Origin: an uncultured Bacilli bacterium
Lineage (GTDB): Bacteria; Bacillota_I; Bacilli_A; RF39; UBA660
DNA: 19,321 nucleotides
NCBI GenBank assembly: GCA_934101275.1
Contig: CAKOQM010000026.1
Coordinates: 1 to 19,321, forward strand
Reading direction: 5' to 3'
Both the position numbers and the translations under genes were made by a program. A model generated the notes under the pieces. That model was not told the origin of the DNA, did not search any database, and was given only the letters and a program-made list of their open reading frames with translations. Below are positions 7,145 to 15,764 of the stretch, piece by piece; position 1 is the first letter of the stretch, and each line of letters opens with the position of its first letter.

Positions 7145-7283
7145 CCTTACAATATTTTTTACTAATCGCATTGTGCCATAATTTTCTGAAAATGACTCTT
7201 TTCTATTCATAAAAAATCTCGATAAATTTTTTCACCATAACTAAATGCTATAGAACCATAAAATTTACTTTCGCAGTAACTTT

Positions 7284-8828
7284 TTATTTGTTGGCTTTTA
7301 TTTCTTCTAATTTTTTAGCCATATCAATTCGCATAAAGATTGGTTCAGGATTACAAACAGCATATTGATTACTTTCTTCATAATTATTTGAAGAAACTAT
7401 ATTTAATTGTCTTAAAATTTCTTTGGATGTATCTGGTAAGAAAGAAGAAAGTTCAGTTGCACAAACCTTAATACTTTCAAGTAAATGATACAAAACAGTC
7501 TCTAAACGGTCTTTTTTACTTTCATCTTTGGCTAAAGCCCAAGGTGTTGTATCATCAATATATTTATTAGATTTTCTTAACACATCAAAGATTTTGTCAA
7601 TAGCTGATCCAATTTCTAATTTTTCCATAGATTGATCGACTTCTTTTGGTAATTCTTTAATAGCTTTTATAAAATCAGCATCCATATCTTCTTTTACATT
7701 TTTATTAGTAATATATCCTTCAAAATATTTTTGAGACATAGAAATTGTTCGATTCACTAAATTGCCTAAAATATTAGCTAAATCACTATTAATCCTTTCG
7801 ATAATGAGTTCATAATTAATTGTTCCATCACTTTGGAAAGGTATTTCATGAAGTAAATAGTATCGAACAGCCTCTACTCCAAATAGTTTAACTAAATCAT
7901 CCGCATATAAAATGTTTCCTTTACTTTTACTCATCTTATCGTTATTCATTAAAAGAAATGGATGGCCAAAAATTTGTTTAGGTAATGGTAAATCAAGTGC
8001 CATTAACAAAATTGGCCAATAAATAGTATGGAAACGAATAATATCCTTACCAATTAAATGTAAATCACAAGGCCACCATTTCTTGAATTCTTCTGATTCG
8101 TTATTTACATCGTAACCAATATTTGTAATGTAGTTAGTTAAAGCATCAATCCAAACATAAACAACATGTTTATCATTAAAAGGAACACGAATACCCCAGT
8201 CAAAAGTGGTTCTAGAAACACATAAGTCTTGTAAACCTGGTTTTAAGAAATTGTTAATCATTTCATTTTTACGTGCAACAGGTTGAATAAAATCAGGATG
8301 GGTTTCAATATATTCAATAAGTCTATCTTGATATTGACTCATTTTAAAGAAATAAGCTTCTTCACAACGAGGTTCTACATCTCTGCCACAGTCAGGACAT
8401 TTGCCATCAACAAGTTGTGATTCTGTCCAAAAAGATTCACAAGGTGTACAATAAAGACCATTATATTTTCCAAGATAAATATCGCCTTTATTATAAAGGT
8501 ATTCAAATATGTGTTGAACGACTTCTTTATGGTGTTTATCTGTCGTTCTAACAAACTTATCATAGCTTGTATTCATAATATCCCAGATATTTTTTATTTC
8601 CCGGGAAATATTATCGACATATTCTTGAGGTGTCATTCCCGCATTTACAGCCTTTTGTTCTATTTTTTCCCCATGTTCATCGGTTCCCGTTTGAAAATAA
8701 ACATCATAACCACGACTTCTTTTATAACGCGCAATGGCATCAGCTAAGACTATTTCATAAGTATTACCAATATGAGGCTTGGCTGAAGCATAAGCAATAG
8801 CCGTGGCAATATAGTATTTTGGTTTCAT
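7284..8828 (-). CDS. metG: Methionyl-tRNA synthetase
   Basis: Charges tRNA-Met with methionine in the cytosol. 514 residues with the class I signature HIGN (19-22), a zinc-knuckle region with Cys127, Cys130, Cys144 and Cys147 (CTPC and CPDC), and KMSKS (298-302) for the second half of the active site. The anticodon-binding helical domain follows. B. subtilis MetS is about 664 residues because of an extra C-terminal tRNA-binding (EMAP-like) domain; that domain is missing here, so the enzyme is the short form. Expression is controlled by a T-box leader (8878-9073). The ATG at 8828 follows AGGAAAGGAAG. A perfect Noc-type site is embedded in its coding sequence at 8596-8609 and another precedes the ribosome binding site. 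Confidence 0.97.
   Translation of the reverse strand: MKPKYYIATAIAYASAKPHIGNTYEIVLADAIARYKRSRGYDVYFQTGTDEHGEKIEQKAVNAGMTPQEYVDNISREIKNIWDIMNTSYDKFVRTTDKHHKEVVQHIFEYLYNKGDIYLGKYNGLYCTPCESFWTESQLVDGKCPDCGRDVEPRCEEAYFFKMSQYQDRLIEYIETHPDFIQPVARKNEMINNFLKPGLQDLCVSRTTFDWGIRVPFNDKHVVYVWIDALTNYITNIGYDVNNESEEFKKWWPCDLHLIGKDIIRFHTIYWPILLMALDLPLPKQIFGHPFLLMNNDKMSKSKGNILYADDLVKLFGVEAVRYYLLHEIPFQSDGTINYELIIERINSDLANILGNLVNRTISMSQKYFEGYITNKNVKEDMDADFIKAIKELPKEVDQSMEKLEIGSAIDKIFDVLRKSNKYIDDTTPWALAKDESKKDRLETVLYHLLESIKVCATELSSFLPDTSKEILRQLNIVSSNNYEESNQYAVCNPEPIFMRIDMAKKLEEIKANK
8596..8609. promoter_or_regulatory. Noc-binding-type site inside metG
   Basis: ATTTCCCGGGAAAT, the exact 14-bp consensus known for the Noc nucleoid occlusion protein of B. 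subtilis. Here it encodes part of N-I-S-R-E-I-K in MetG. Confidence 0.75.
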
Positions 8829-8849
8829 TTTTTCTTCTTCCTTTCCTAT

Positions 8850-8873
8850 AAATTATTTCCCGGGAAATAATTT
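8850..8873. promoter_or_regulatory. Noc-binding-type site within a 24-bp perfect palindrome upstream of metG
   Basis: The core ATTTCCCGGGAAAT (8855-8868) is extended by AAATT/AATTT to a 24-bp perfect palindrome. It lies between the T-box terminator (ending 8878) and the metG Shine-Dalgarno sequence. It would be transcribed only in antiterminated mRNA, where it could also fold into a hairpin next to the ribosome binding site. Confidence 0.75.
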
Positions 8874-8877
8874 AATT

Positions 8878-9073
8878 AAAAAAATCATGAACTAAAGGAC
8901 GAGTTAACCCGTGGTACCACCTTAATTCATGATTATTCATGCACTTTTTCTTTTAACGCAAGAAATTCGTTTCAACTCCAGAGCCATCTTCAACAATAAA
9001 ACGTGTTTATTTGCACCCACCATAAACTCTCTGCAACGTTTTTGTTATTTACTCTTTCCTTCGTCGTTGATTA
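8878..9073 (-). ncRNA. T-box leader (tRNA-Met sensing) of metG
   Basis: The minus strand contains the T-box proper AAGGTGGTACCACGG (8923-8909), which pairs with the free CCA end of uncharged tRNA. It is followed by a terminator made of about 15 pairs (arms 8934-8920 and 8898-8883) and a seven-T run (8884-8878). Stem I landmarks are AGAGAG and GGTGC upstream, and a specifier loop GAAGATGGCTCTGGAGT in which ATG (8987-8985) is the methionine specifier codon. Uncharged tRNA-Met should therefore allow readthrough into metG. The 5' end is estimated from the promoter at 9080-9107. Confidence 0.9.
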
Positions 9074-9079
9074 ACATCA

Positions 9080-9107
9080 ATTTTAGCACAAAATCACATA
9101 ATGTCAA
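9080..9107 (-). promoter_or_regulatory. Sigma-A promoter of the metG T-box transcript
   Basis: Minus strand: TTGACA (9107-9102), 16-base spacer, TAAAAT (9085-9080). The -35 box is inside the last codons of spoVT, so metG is transcribed independently of the sporulation gene. Confidence 0.8.
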
Positions 9108-9600
9108 TTTTATTTACAATGATTTTTTCTAGAAAAGAAAGAAAACTTTTCATAAAAGGGAGAATCCTTTCCTTATTATATAGAATAATAAAACCAGTCA
9201 TATCTCCATGAATATTAATAGGTTTAATATACCACCAACCCGTTTTATCAAAATTTGTTTCTTCGCTGATAGATTCATATTCTTCAAAAGATTCTAAAAG
9301 CTTGGAAAAAGAAGAAGGAAGCTTTAAACCTTGCTGCAAAAAGTCACTACTTGCAATAATTTCTTCTTTATCTGAAATAGCCATATCTAAATTCATTTGT
9401 TCTTTCGCGTTATCTACAAGATAGGAGGCAATATCTTTTAAGCCCCATAAACGCGAATATTTTTGTAAGTAAATTGTCTTATCTTTAACATAAATTTCTA
9501 AATCTTCACCATCTTTAATACCTAATGTTTTACGTATTTCTTTTGGAAGAACAATTCGACCTAATTCATCGACCTTACGAATAATTCCTGTTTCTTTCAA
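9094..9600 (-). CDS. spoVT: Stage V sporulation regulator SpoVT
   Basis: SpoVT is a tetrameric DNA-binding protein that tunes sigma-G-dependent genes in the developing spore. An N-terminal AbrB-type swapped-hairpin domain (TGIIRKVDELGRIVLPKEIRKTL and following, about 3-50) precedes a GAF-like sensor domain (about 60-168). I choose the TTG at 9600 as start: it gives MKETGIIRKVDELGR, matching B. subtilis MKATGIVRRIDDLGR, and has GGAG seven bases before it. An in-frame GTG at 9609 would add three residues, but it overlaps that GGAG. Length from TTG is 168 residues (B. subtilis about 178). Because the AbrB-type domain is shared with other regulators, the name rests on the GAF-like C-terminus, length and the pth-mfd-spoVT order found in B. 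subtilis. Confidence 0.88.
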   Translation of the reverse strand: MKETGIIRKVDELGRIVLPKEIRKTLGIKDGEDLEIYVKDKTIYLQKYSRLWGLKDIASYLVDNAKEQMNLDMAISDKEEIIASSDFLQQGLKLPSSFSKLLESFEEYESISEETNFDKTGWWYIKPINIHGDMTGFIILYNKERILPFMKSFLSFLEKIIVNKIDIM

Positions 9601-9624
9601 AGTATTCACTCCGTTCTACTTACT

Positions 9625-9654
9625 TAGTTTGGAGAAACCTACTTTTTTTATACG
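9625..9654 (-). promoter_or_regulatory. Possible sigma-G promoter of spoVT
   Basis: Minus strand: CGTATA (9654-9649), 17-base spacer, CAAACTA (9631-9625). Each box differs at one position from the forespore sigma-G consensus (TGHATR and CATWMTA). Position fits a start about 10-20 bases before the spoVT ribosome binding region. In B. subtilis spoVT is sigma-G dependent. Confidence 0.45.
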
Positions 9655-12600
9655 GATAAATCATCACAGATTCTCTGAATTAATGGGACAAGATAATAAA
9701 CAAAATGTCTATCTAAATTTATAATATTTAATTTGATACCAATTTCATTGTTTTCATATTTAATTTCAAAATTTTGATTTATATTAAAAGCTTCTAAGAA
9801 AAGCTTATCACCTTTTATCTTACTTGACATCGCTTCAGGTATCCACAATAAGACAAAACGATTATTTTGCGTAACTTTCGTTATTTTTAAACGTTCGGCA
9901 AGCTTTTCAAACCATTCTTCGTACATATAAATTTCTATTTCTTTTGTAATTTGGCCAAAACGGTCTTCTAAGGTCTTTTTAACGTCTTCTAATTTTTGAT
10001 AAGAATCAATTTCATTTATCATTTTATGAATTTCAATTTTAATTTCTTCATCAGAAACATAGGTATCAGAAATGTGTGTTTCCACCTTAATAAGTGAATC
10101 ACTTTCCTCATCATCTTCAACCATTTCACCTTTTAGTCGTTTCATTTCCTCTTCAATCATTTTCATATAAAGACTTATACCAACGGTATCAACAAAGCCT
10201 GCTTGTTCACTTCCTAGTAAATCTCCGGCACCCCTGATGGACAAGTCACGCATTGCAATTTTATAACCGCTACCAAGTTCAGTAAAATCACGGATGGCTT
10301 GTAATCTTTTAACCGCATCATCATTAAGCATCTTATTTTTATCATATAATAAGTAAGCATAAGCAATTTTATTACTTCGCCCAACTCTTCCTCTTAACTG
10401 ATAAAGTTGACTTAGACCAAAGCGGTCAGCATCATAAATAATTAAAGTATTAGCATTTGGTATATCAATACCCGTTTCAATAATCGTGGTACTTACTAAA
10501 ATATCAAATTTATGATTGATAAAATCTTCCATAATCTTATCAAGTTCCTCTTTATTTAAACGACCATGCGCATATTCAATTCGTGCTTCTGGAACCAGAG
10601 ATTGCAAGTTACTAACAGCTTTTTCAATCGTATCAACCCGATTATATAAAACAAAACACTGACCATTGCGACCTAATTCTTTATAAATGGCATCTTTTAC
10701 AATGGTATCACTTTCTGGGATTACATACGTTTGAATAGGATAACGGTTGACTGGTGGGGTATCAATAATAGACAAATCTCTTAAACCGGATAAACTCATT
10801 TTTAAGGTTCTTGGAATAGGAGTGGCAGATAAGGTTAGAACATTGACATCTTTTTTTAAATTTTTAATTTTTTCTTTATGAGTTACCCCAAATCGTTGTT
10901 CTTCATCGATAACCAGTAATCCCAATTTTTTAGGCTTTATCTTATCAGATAATAAACGATGCGTCCCAAAAATAATATCAATTTTTCCACTTTCTAAATC
11001 TTTTAAAATTTCCGCGGCTTCTTTAGCTGAGGTAAAACGATTAAAAAGACGAATTTCCACAGGAAAATTTTTAAATCTTTCTAACGCGGATTCATATTGT
11101 TGTTTAGATAAAATAGTTGTTGGACACAGATACATAACTTGTCTATTATTACAAATTGTTTTAAACATTGCTCGAAAGGCAACTTCTGTTTTGCCAAAGC
11201 CAACGTCCCCACAAAGTAAACGGTCCATAGGTACTTTTGAATCTAAATCTTTTAAAATATCATCAATGGCATGTTGCTGATCTTTCGTTGGTTCATATAT
11301 AAAGTCATGAGCAAACATATTTTCTTCCGCAAAATCCTTGTATGCTTCTCCTTGAACACTATTACGTAAGGCATATAATTTAATAAGTTCACCAGAAATA
11401 TCTTTAATTTTCTTTTGGATGGCTTGTTTTTTACGTTGCCATGAAGAAGAATTTAATTTATTAATTTGAGGCTTCGTCCCGTCCTTATCACTATATTTAT
11501 AAATACTCGATATTTTTTCAACCGGAACGTAAACACGGTCATTACCTAAGTACGCTATTTGAAGGTAATCTTTTTTTAAACCACCCACCGTTAAAGTAAC
11601 AACACCCGTATAAATACCAATACCATGTGCCCTATGAACAACATAATCGCCCGTTTGAATGGCATCTAAGCTTCTAATTTTTTTACCAATATGTAAATTA
11701 TTTTTATAAACAACTTTTTCTTTAACTTCTTCAATATCATATTCAGATATAACAATTAAGTCATCCCAAATAAAACCTTTATTAATCTTACTTTTAACAA
11801 CATTGATTTTACCAGGAAAAAGTTCATCTTCCTTAGTTATAATCACTTTTTCATCAAACAAATCTTTAATTTCCTCTACCTGTTCACTTGTTGAAAGGAA
11901 AAAAGCTATCGTTTTCTTTTGCAATAAATTTTTTTCAACAAAAGATTTTAATTTGTTAAAATCTCCTTTAAAGTTTTCAATATCCAAGGTTTTATACTGA
12001 CAAACATTTGCTTTTATCATTTCATTTATAATTGTATTTATATAAATTTCTTTGGTTGGTTGTAATTCTTCTAAAGCATAAAAATACTTTTTATCTTCTA
12101 AGTTCTGTTCTTTTAAATAATTTTCTTTTTCTTCAAGTAACCCCGTATAGGCCGTCATTATTTGAGGATAATCATAATAAAAAACTGTACTATTAGGAAG
12201 ATAGTCCAATAAGGAATTGGTCTGTGTTGTCGGGATTTCATCCACTGGTTTACAGGTTATTTCATCTACCTTTTCAATGGTTCTTTGGGTATTTTCATCA
12301 AAATAACGAATGCTTTCAATTGTATCTCCAAAAAATTCAATTCTTATCGGATGCTTTTCATCCACAAGGAAAACATCCAAGACAAAACCACGAACGGCAT
12401 ATTCGCCCGTTGAAGTAACCATGGAATCCCGATTATAACCTAAATTCTCAAGCTTTTCGACAAGTGTGTCGCGATTAATATCCATATTAAGGGTTATTTT
12501 TTGATATAAAGATTTTTGATAATCACGAGGCGGATTTAATTTTAAATAGCCCATCATATTCGTCACAACAATACATTTTTGATTACTTATTTTTTCTAAA

Positions 12601-12866
12601 GTTTCCAAACGTTTAAGCTTTAATTCAGGAGATACCGCTAAAGCTAAAGATGTTAAAAAGTCATCCATAGGAAAAAGATAAACATTATCGGTATAAGTTT
12701 CCAAATAATATTCTATTTTATTGGCATCATATAAATTTGTCGTAACTATAATAAGGGAATCATCTTGTTTATTAAAATAATTTATAATATAACGATAAGA
12801 AAGCTCTAATGTTAAACCTTCAATAATAGAACCGTTCTTATACTCAAACTCCGCAAATTTTTTCAT
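9648..12866 (-). CDS. mfd: Transcription-repair coupling factor
   Basis: Mfd removes RNA polymerase stalled at DNA damage and recruits UvrA for nucleotide excision repair. Domains in order (1072 residues): UvrB-like N-terminal region (about 1-340); CarD/RNA-polymerase-interacting domain around 400-460 (GDYVVHRAHGIGIYTG); superfamily 2 translocase with Walker A GDVGFGKT (about 553-560), DEEQRFG (about 654-660), SATPIPRT and QLRGRVGRS; then the TRCF C-terminal domain. The normal family length is about 1150, so this is slightly short but complete. A TTG at 12869 is in frame, but the ATG at 12866 has better spacing from AGGTGG. It begins 8 bases after pth ends, as in B. subtilis. Confidence 0.98.
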   Translation of the reverse strand: MKKFAEFEYKNGSIIEGLTLELSYRYIINYFNKQDDSLIIVTTNLYDANKIEYYLETYTDNVYLFPMDDFLTSLALAVSPELKLKRLETLEKISNQKCIVVTNMMGYLKLNPPRDYQKSLYQKITLNMDINRDTLVEKLENLGYNRDSMVTSTGEYAVRGFVLDVFLVDEKHPIRIEFFGDTIESIRYFDENTQRTIEKVDEITCKPVDEIPTTQTNSLLDYLPNSTVFYYDYPQIMTAYTGLLEEKENYLKEQNLEDKKYFYALEELQPTKEIYINTIINEMIKANVCQYKTLDIENFKGDFNKLKSFVEKNLLQKKTIAFFLSTSEQVEEIKDLFDEKVIITKEDELFPGKINVVKSKINKGFIWDDLIVISEYDIEEVKEKVVYKNNLHIGKKIRSLDAIQTGDYVVHRAHGIGIYTGVVTLTVGGLKKDYLQIAYLGNDRVYVPVEKISSIYKYSDKDGTKPQINKLNSSSWQRKKQAIQKKIKDISGELIKLYALRNSVQGEAYKDFAEENMFAHDFIYEPTKDQQHAIDDILKDLDSKVPMDRLLCGDVGFGKTEVAFRAMFKTICNNRQVMYLCPTTILSKQQYESALERFKNFPVEIRLFNRFTSAKEAAEILKDLESGKIDIIFGTHRLLSDKIKPKKLGLLVIDEEQRFGVTHKEKIKNLKKDVNVLTLSATPIPRTLKMSLSGLRDLSIIDTPPVNRYPIQTYVIPESDTIVKDAIYKELGRNGQCFVLYNRVDTIEKAVSNLQSLVPEARIEYAHGRLNKEELDKIMEDFINHKFDILVSTTIIETGIDIPNANTLIIYDADRFGLSQLYQLRGRVGRSNKIAYAYLLYDKNKMLNDDAVKRLQAIRDFTELGSGYKIAMRDLSIRGAGDLLGSEQAGFVDTVGISLYMKMIEEEMKRLKGEMVEDDEESDSLIKVETHISDTYVSDEEIKIEIHKMINEIDSYQKLEDVKKTLEDRFGQITKEIEIYMYEEWFEKLAERLKITKVTQNNRFVLLWIPEAMSSKIKGDKLFLEAFNINQNFEIKYENNEIGIKLNIINLDRHFVYYLVPLIQRICDDLSV

Positions 12867-12874
12867 CAAACCAC

Positions 12875-13426
12875 CTACTTTGTGTTATATTTATTCATTG
12901 TTTTTGGAATACCATTTTGGACAAAAGAATAAATAATTTCTTTATAAAGAGAATAATTATCTTTAAAATAATTCATTTCATCTTTGGAAAATTTACCTAA
13001 TACATGATGAATAGCATCGCCACCTTTGTCATGGGCAATACCTATTTTTAAACGCGCAAAAGAATCCGTACCTAAAGCATGGATAATTGATTTAATTCCA
13101 TTATGACCACCAGCACTACTATTTATTTTTATTTTATGACGTCCAAAAGGTAAATCCATGTCATCTTGAATAACCAAGATATCTTCTGGAAGAATGTTAT
13201 AATATTTTGCAATTTTGCCTACACTTAGACCACTCTCATTCATATACGTTAAAGGTTTAACAAAAAGACATTTTTCTCCTTCTATATTACATGTTTTTAA
13301 TAATGCTTGGAATTTTTTTTCTAATGTAAAATCCGTAAGAAAAGAATCTAAAACCATAAATCCAACATTATGTCTTGTATTTTCATATTCTTTTCCCGGA
13401 TTACCTAAACCTGCAATAAGCTTCAC
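12875..13426 (-). CDS. pth: Peptidyl-tRNA hydrolase
   Basis: Releases peptides from peptidyl-tRNA that has dropped off ribosomes, recycling tRNA. 183 residues, the normal length. Conserved active-site residues are visible: Asn9 in GLGNPG, His19 in TRHNVGF, Asn63 in TYMNESG, Asp88 in QDDMDLP and Asn109 in GGHNGIKS. The start is a GTG at 13426 with a strong Shine-Dalgarno sequence (AGGAGG, nine bases before it). It follows the trmN6-like gene by 5 bases and precedes mfd by 8, so all three are probably one transcript. Confidence 0.97.
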   Translation of the reverse strand: MKLIAGLGNPGKEYENTRHNVGFMVLDSFLTDFTLEKKFQALLKTCNIEGEKCLFVKPLTYMNESGLSVGKIAKYYNILPEDILVIQDDMDLPFGRHKIKINSSAGGHNGIKSIIHALGTDSFARLKIGIAHDKGGDAIHHVLGKFSKDEMNYFKDNYSLYKEIIYSFVQNGIPKTMNKYNTK

Positions 13427-13431
13427 TTTTA

Positions 13432-14148
13432 CTACCTCCTAAATATATTTTGATACGTTTCTAGATTATGAATATCAATTGGTGCGTAAACTTTCGTGCC
13501 AAAATTACCACTTTTAACATATGTAATTAAAATCATTTCTGGTTTTGATGTTATTTTAGCATGAATAAATTGTAATTCCTTAACAGCAAAACCATATTTA
13601 TTAGCATAAACAATAAGTTCGTCAATACGACTTGGAACATGAACCATGTATAGTTTACCCTTATCTTTAAGCAAATATTTAGCCATTTTAAAAATATCTT
13701 CTAATTTTATTGTAATTTCATGACGTGCAATACTTTTTAATTCATTTTTGTTAATATGACTCGTACTTGAGTACTTAAAATAAGGGGGATTACATAAAAT
13801 AACATCAAAATTATTTCCCGGGAAATAATTCTGAAGATTCAAAACACTATCCTTTATTAGAGAAATATTATTTCCCATACCATTTTGGTTAACCGATTCC
13901 TGGGCTAATTCAAAAATTTCAGGTTGATATTCTACACCAATGACATTTTTATGATATTTATTTGTGATTAAAATAGGAATAACGGCATTACCTGTACAAA
14001 AATCAATAATCTTTTCATCACTTTGTTTTATCTCAGCAAATTCAAACAACAAAATGGAATCCAAAGAAAATTTAAAGGCCTCTTCATATTGATAAACTTT
14101 TAGATTAGGGTAATCATAAAGCCAATTAAGAGTTTTGTTCATTTTCAT
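13432..14148 (-). CDS. TrmN6/YabB-like class I methyltransferase
   Basis: Similar to B. subtilis YabB and E. coli TrmN6 (YfiC), which methylates N6 of adenosine 37 in tRNA1(Val). Numbered from the ATG at 14148 (238 residues): the substrate-side FSLDSILL (27-34), the S-adenosylmethionine motif IIDFCTGNAVIP (47-58), and the N6-adenine catalytic motif NPPYF (120-124) are present, followed by ARHE as in YabB. The ATG at 14148 has GAGG six bases before it; the ATG at 14142 is also possible, and an upstream ATG at 14172 lacks support. It overlaps the end of ricT by 23 bases, indicating coupled translation. A perfect Noc-type site is embedded at 13813-13826. Confidence 0.88.
   Translation of the reverse strand: MKMNKTLNWLYDYPNLKVYQYEEAFKFSLDSILLFEFAEIKQSDEKIIDFCTGNAVIPILITNKYHKNVIGVEYQPEIFELAQESVNQNGMGNNISLIKDSVLNLQNYFPGNNFDVILCNPPYFKYSSTSHINKNELKSIARHEITIKLEDIFKMAKYLLKDKGKLYMVHVPSRIDELIVYANKYGFAVKELQFIHAKITSKPEMILITYVKSGNFGTKVYAPIDIHNLETYQNIFRR
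13809..13830. promoter_or_regulatory. Noc-binding-type site within a 22-bp palindrome inside the methyltransferase gene
   Basis: The core ATTTCCCGGGAAAT (13813-13826) is extended by AATT on both sides to a 22-bp perfect palindrome. It encodes N-Y-F-P-G-N-N, a stretch before the NPPY motif that tolerates insertion in this family. Confidence 0.75.
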
Positions 14149-14911
14149 CCTGTACCTCGATAAGTTCTTCATCGACCAAGACTTTATATGTTCTATTTAG
14201 GATATCAACCTGAGTAACTCTACCTTCACCTTCTTTAAGGTTAACTTTATCCCCAACTTTAGGTAAATTTTTACTACATCTAACATATTCATCATCTTCA
14301 TAAGACAAACAACATAAAAGACGGCCACAAACACCATTGATTTTGGAAGGATTTAAAGCAATGTTTTGATTCTTAGCCATTTGCATCGTAATAGATGTAT
14401 TGACTTTATAACATCCTGAACAACAAAGTTTTCGGCCACATATCCCAATACCACCGACTTCACTTGCCTTATCACGGGCACCTATTTGCCGAAGTTCAAT
14501 ACGTGTTTTATATTTGGCCGCAAGGATTTTTGCTAGTTCTCGAAAGTCAACTCTTTGATCTGCATAAAAATTGTAAAGCAATTGTTTACGATCAAAGGTA
14601 AAAGAGGCATCAACAAAGTTCATATCCAACTTATTTTTTTTAGCTTCTTTTTTAGCTGTTTGTAAAGCTTCTTCCGCATCTTTTAAATTTCTTAAATATT
14701 GTTCATAATCTTTCTTAGTCGCGATACGAATAATTTTCTTAATATCTTCTTCTTTTATATTAGCGTCAGTTATTTTACGAATGACTTTACCAAATTGTAA
14801 GCCTTTTTCTGTTTCTACAATAACGGTAACTTTATTAGGAATAAAAACATTTTCTATTTTAAAATAATAACCTTTTCCTTTATCTTTAAAAACAACTTCA
14901 TATATATTCAC
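14126..14911 (-). CDS. ricT: RicT/YaaT, PSP1-domain subunit of the Y-complex
   Basis: 261 residues with a PSP1 C-terminal domain. In B. subtilis RicT forms a complex with RicA and RicF that carries iron-sulfur clusters, helps RNase Y mature certain mRNAs, and supports Spo0A activation, biofilm formation and competence. The cluster-type cysteines are present: ICGRKLCCSGC (Cys158, 163, 164, 167) and VCGRLLCC (Cys195, 200, 201), plus Cys212. The start is GTG at 14911 with AGGTG nine bases before it. It starts one base after holB ends and overlaps the next methyltransferase gene, matching the holB-yaaT-(yabA)-yabB order of B. subtilis, with yabA missing. Confidence 0.95.
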   Translation of the reverse strand: MNIYEVVFKDKGKGYYFKIENVFIPNKVTVIVETEKGLQFGKVIRKITDANIKEEDIKKIIRIATKKDYEQYLRNLKDAEEALQTAKKEAKKNKLDMNFVDASFTFDRKQLLYNFYADQRVDFRELAKILAAKYKTRIELRQIGARDKASEVGGIGICGRKLCCSGCYKVNTSITMQMAKNQNIALNPSKINGVCGRLLCCLSYEDDEYVRCSKNLPKVGDKVNLKEGEGRVTQVDILNRTYKVLVDEELIEVQDENEQNS

Positions 14912-14912
14912 T

Positions 14913-15749
14913 TTAACACCTACTTTCTAAAACAAATCGGTCCAAAAGAAGAGCCGTATTTAAGTTAAAATTCAAATCATCTAAAATATTAGAAATAAAT
15001 CGAATTTGACTATAGAAATAGCTCGCTTCTTTTTTTAATAAAAATTGTAAATCCCTATATTCTTCTTTTAAATTTTCACTTTTTAATTTACATAAATAAA
15101 GATGATAATAAATATCAAATAAAGCCTGAAACAAATATTTCAATTCCTTTTTATCATGAATAAGTGGCATTAATACTTGTTTATTATAAATCAAGGTATA
15201 GTCACCAGCCGTTTCATACTCCTTTATGTAATTAATTGCCAAATCAAGCCAAACTTTAGGAAGACTAGAAAGCACTTCTTTTTGATAATTTACTCTTACA
15301 ATTTCACAACGACTTTTAATGGTATCGATTATATTTTCTTTATTGTCCGTAATAAAGAAGCCTAAAATATTATCTTCAGGTTCCTCTAAAAACTTTAAAA
15401 TAGTATTAGCACTTGAGGGATTTAAGTCCTCAGCATTCAAAATAACATACATATTATATTTTGAAAAAATTGGTTTTGTCTGAAAAGAATTCTTTAAATT
15501 AATAATTTGCTCTTTTTTTATGGTATTACCATCCGGACGAATAATTATTAAACTTGGTAAACTTTCCGTTAATAATAAATGTTTTAATTTTGTGTTTTCT
15601 TCGTCATTATCCGTTTCGTTAATTTTACTTAAAAAGTTCAAAAGGTCATTTAAACACTCTTCTTGATTATTTGTTTCAAGCAAAAAAGCATGAGAAAGTC
15701 GATTACTCATGTATTCATGATACAACGTATTTAAGCCGGATGTTTCCAT
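14913..15749 (-). CDS. holB: DNA polymerase III delta-prime subunit
   Basis: Subunit of the clamp loader that, with DnaX and HolA, opens and loads the beta sliding clamp. From the ATG at 15749 there are 278 residues; B. subtilis HolB is about 329. Conserved features are LSHAFLLE (19-26), the NAEDLNPSSANTILKFLEEPE block (105-125) and the SRC motif (146-148). The usual Walker A lysine motif is absent: LLETNNQEEC stands where GPxGxGKT would be, and the zinc-knuckle cysteines are missing too, as expected for a non-hydrolysing delta-prime. Upstream in-frame GTG and ATG (15758, 15755) overlap the Shine-Dalgarno AAAGGTG, so the ATG six bases after it is preferred. Confidence 0.9.
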   Translation of the reverse strand: METSGLNTLYHEYMSNRLSHAFLLETNNQEECLNDLLNFLSKINETDNDEENTKLKHLLLTESLPSLIIIRPDGNTIKKEQIINLKNSFQTKPIFSKYNMYVILNAEDLNPSSANTILKFLEEPEDNILGFFITDNKENIIDTIKSRCEIVRVNYQKEVLSSLPKVWLDLAINYIKEYETAGDYTLIYNKQVLMPLIHDKKELKYLFQALFDIYYHLYLCKLKSENLKEEYRDLQFLLKKEASYFYSQIRFISNILDDLNFNLNTALLLDRFVLESRC

Positions 15750-15764
15750 AGGCATCACCTTTAA

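Larger units (their letters stand above)
6952..7283 (-). other. Gene-free stretch with terminator, inverted repeat and possible gene remnants
   Basis: 332 bases between metG and the HerA-like gene. Besides the terminator (7011-7035) and inverted repeat (7115-7144), two short minus-strand reading frames have protein-like composition: 7278-7207, containing FYGSIAFSYGEKIYRDFL, and 7210-7139, starting MNRKESFSENYG. They overlap in a run of six T residues (minus strand); a seventh T would join them into one frame. No Shine-Dalgarno sequence supports either. This could be the decayed end of a lost gene; it may equally be chance in AT-rich DNA. Confidence 0.35.

Noticed and set aside
8850..8873. The long palindrome upstream of metG as a second terminator.
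   Set aside because: It has no T-run following the hairpin on the transcribed strand, and the same core occurs in three coding sequences; a DNA site explains it better.
14912..15758. HolB as a pseudogene because Walker A is missing.
   Set aside because: The frame is intact, the LEEPE and SRC regions are conserved, and delta-prime subunits commonly lack a working ATP site.
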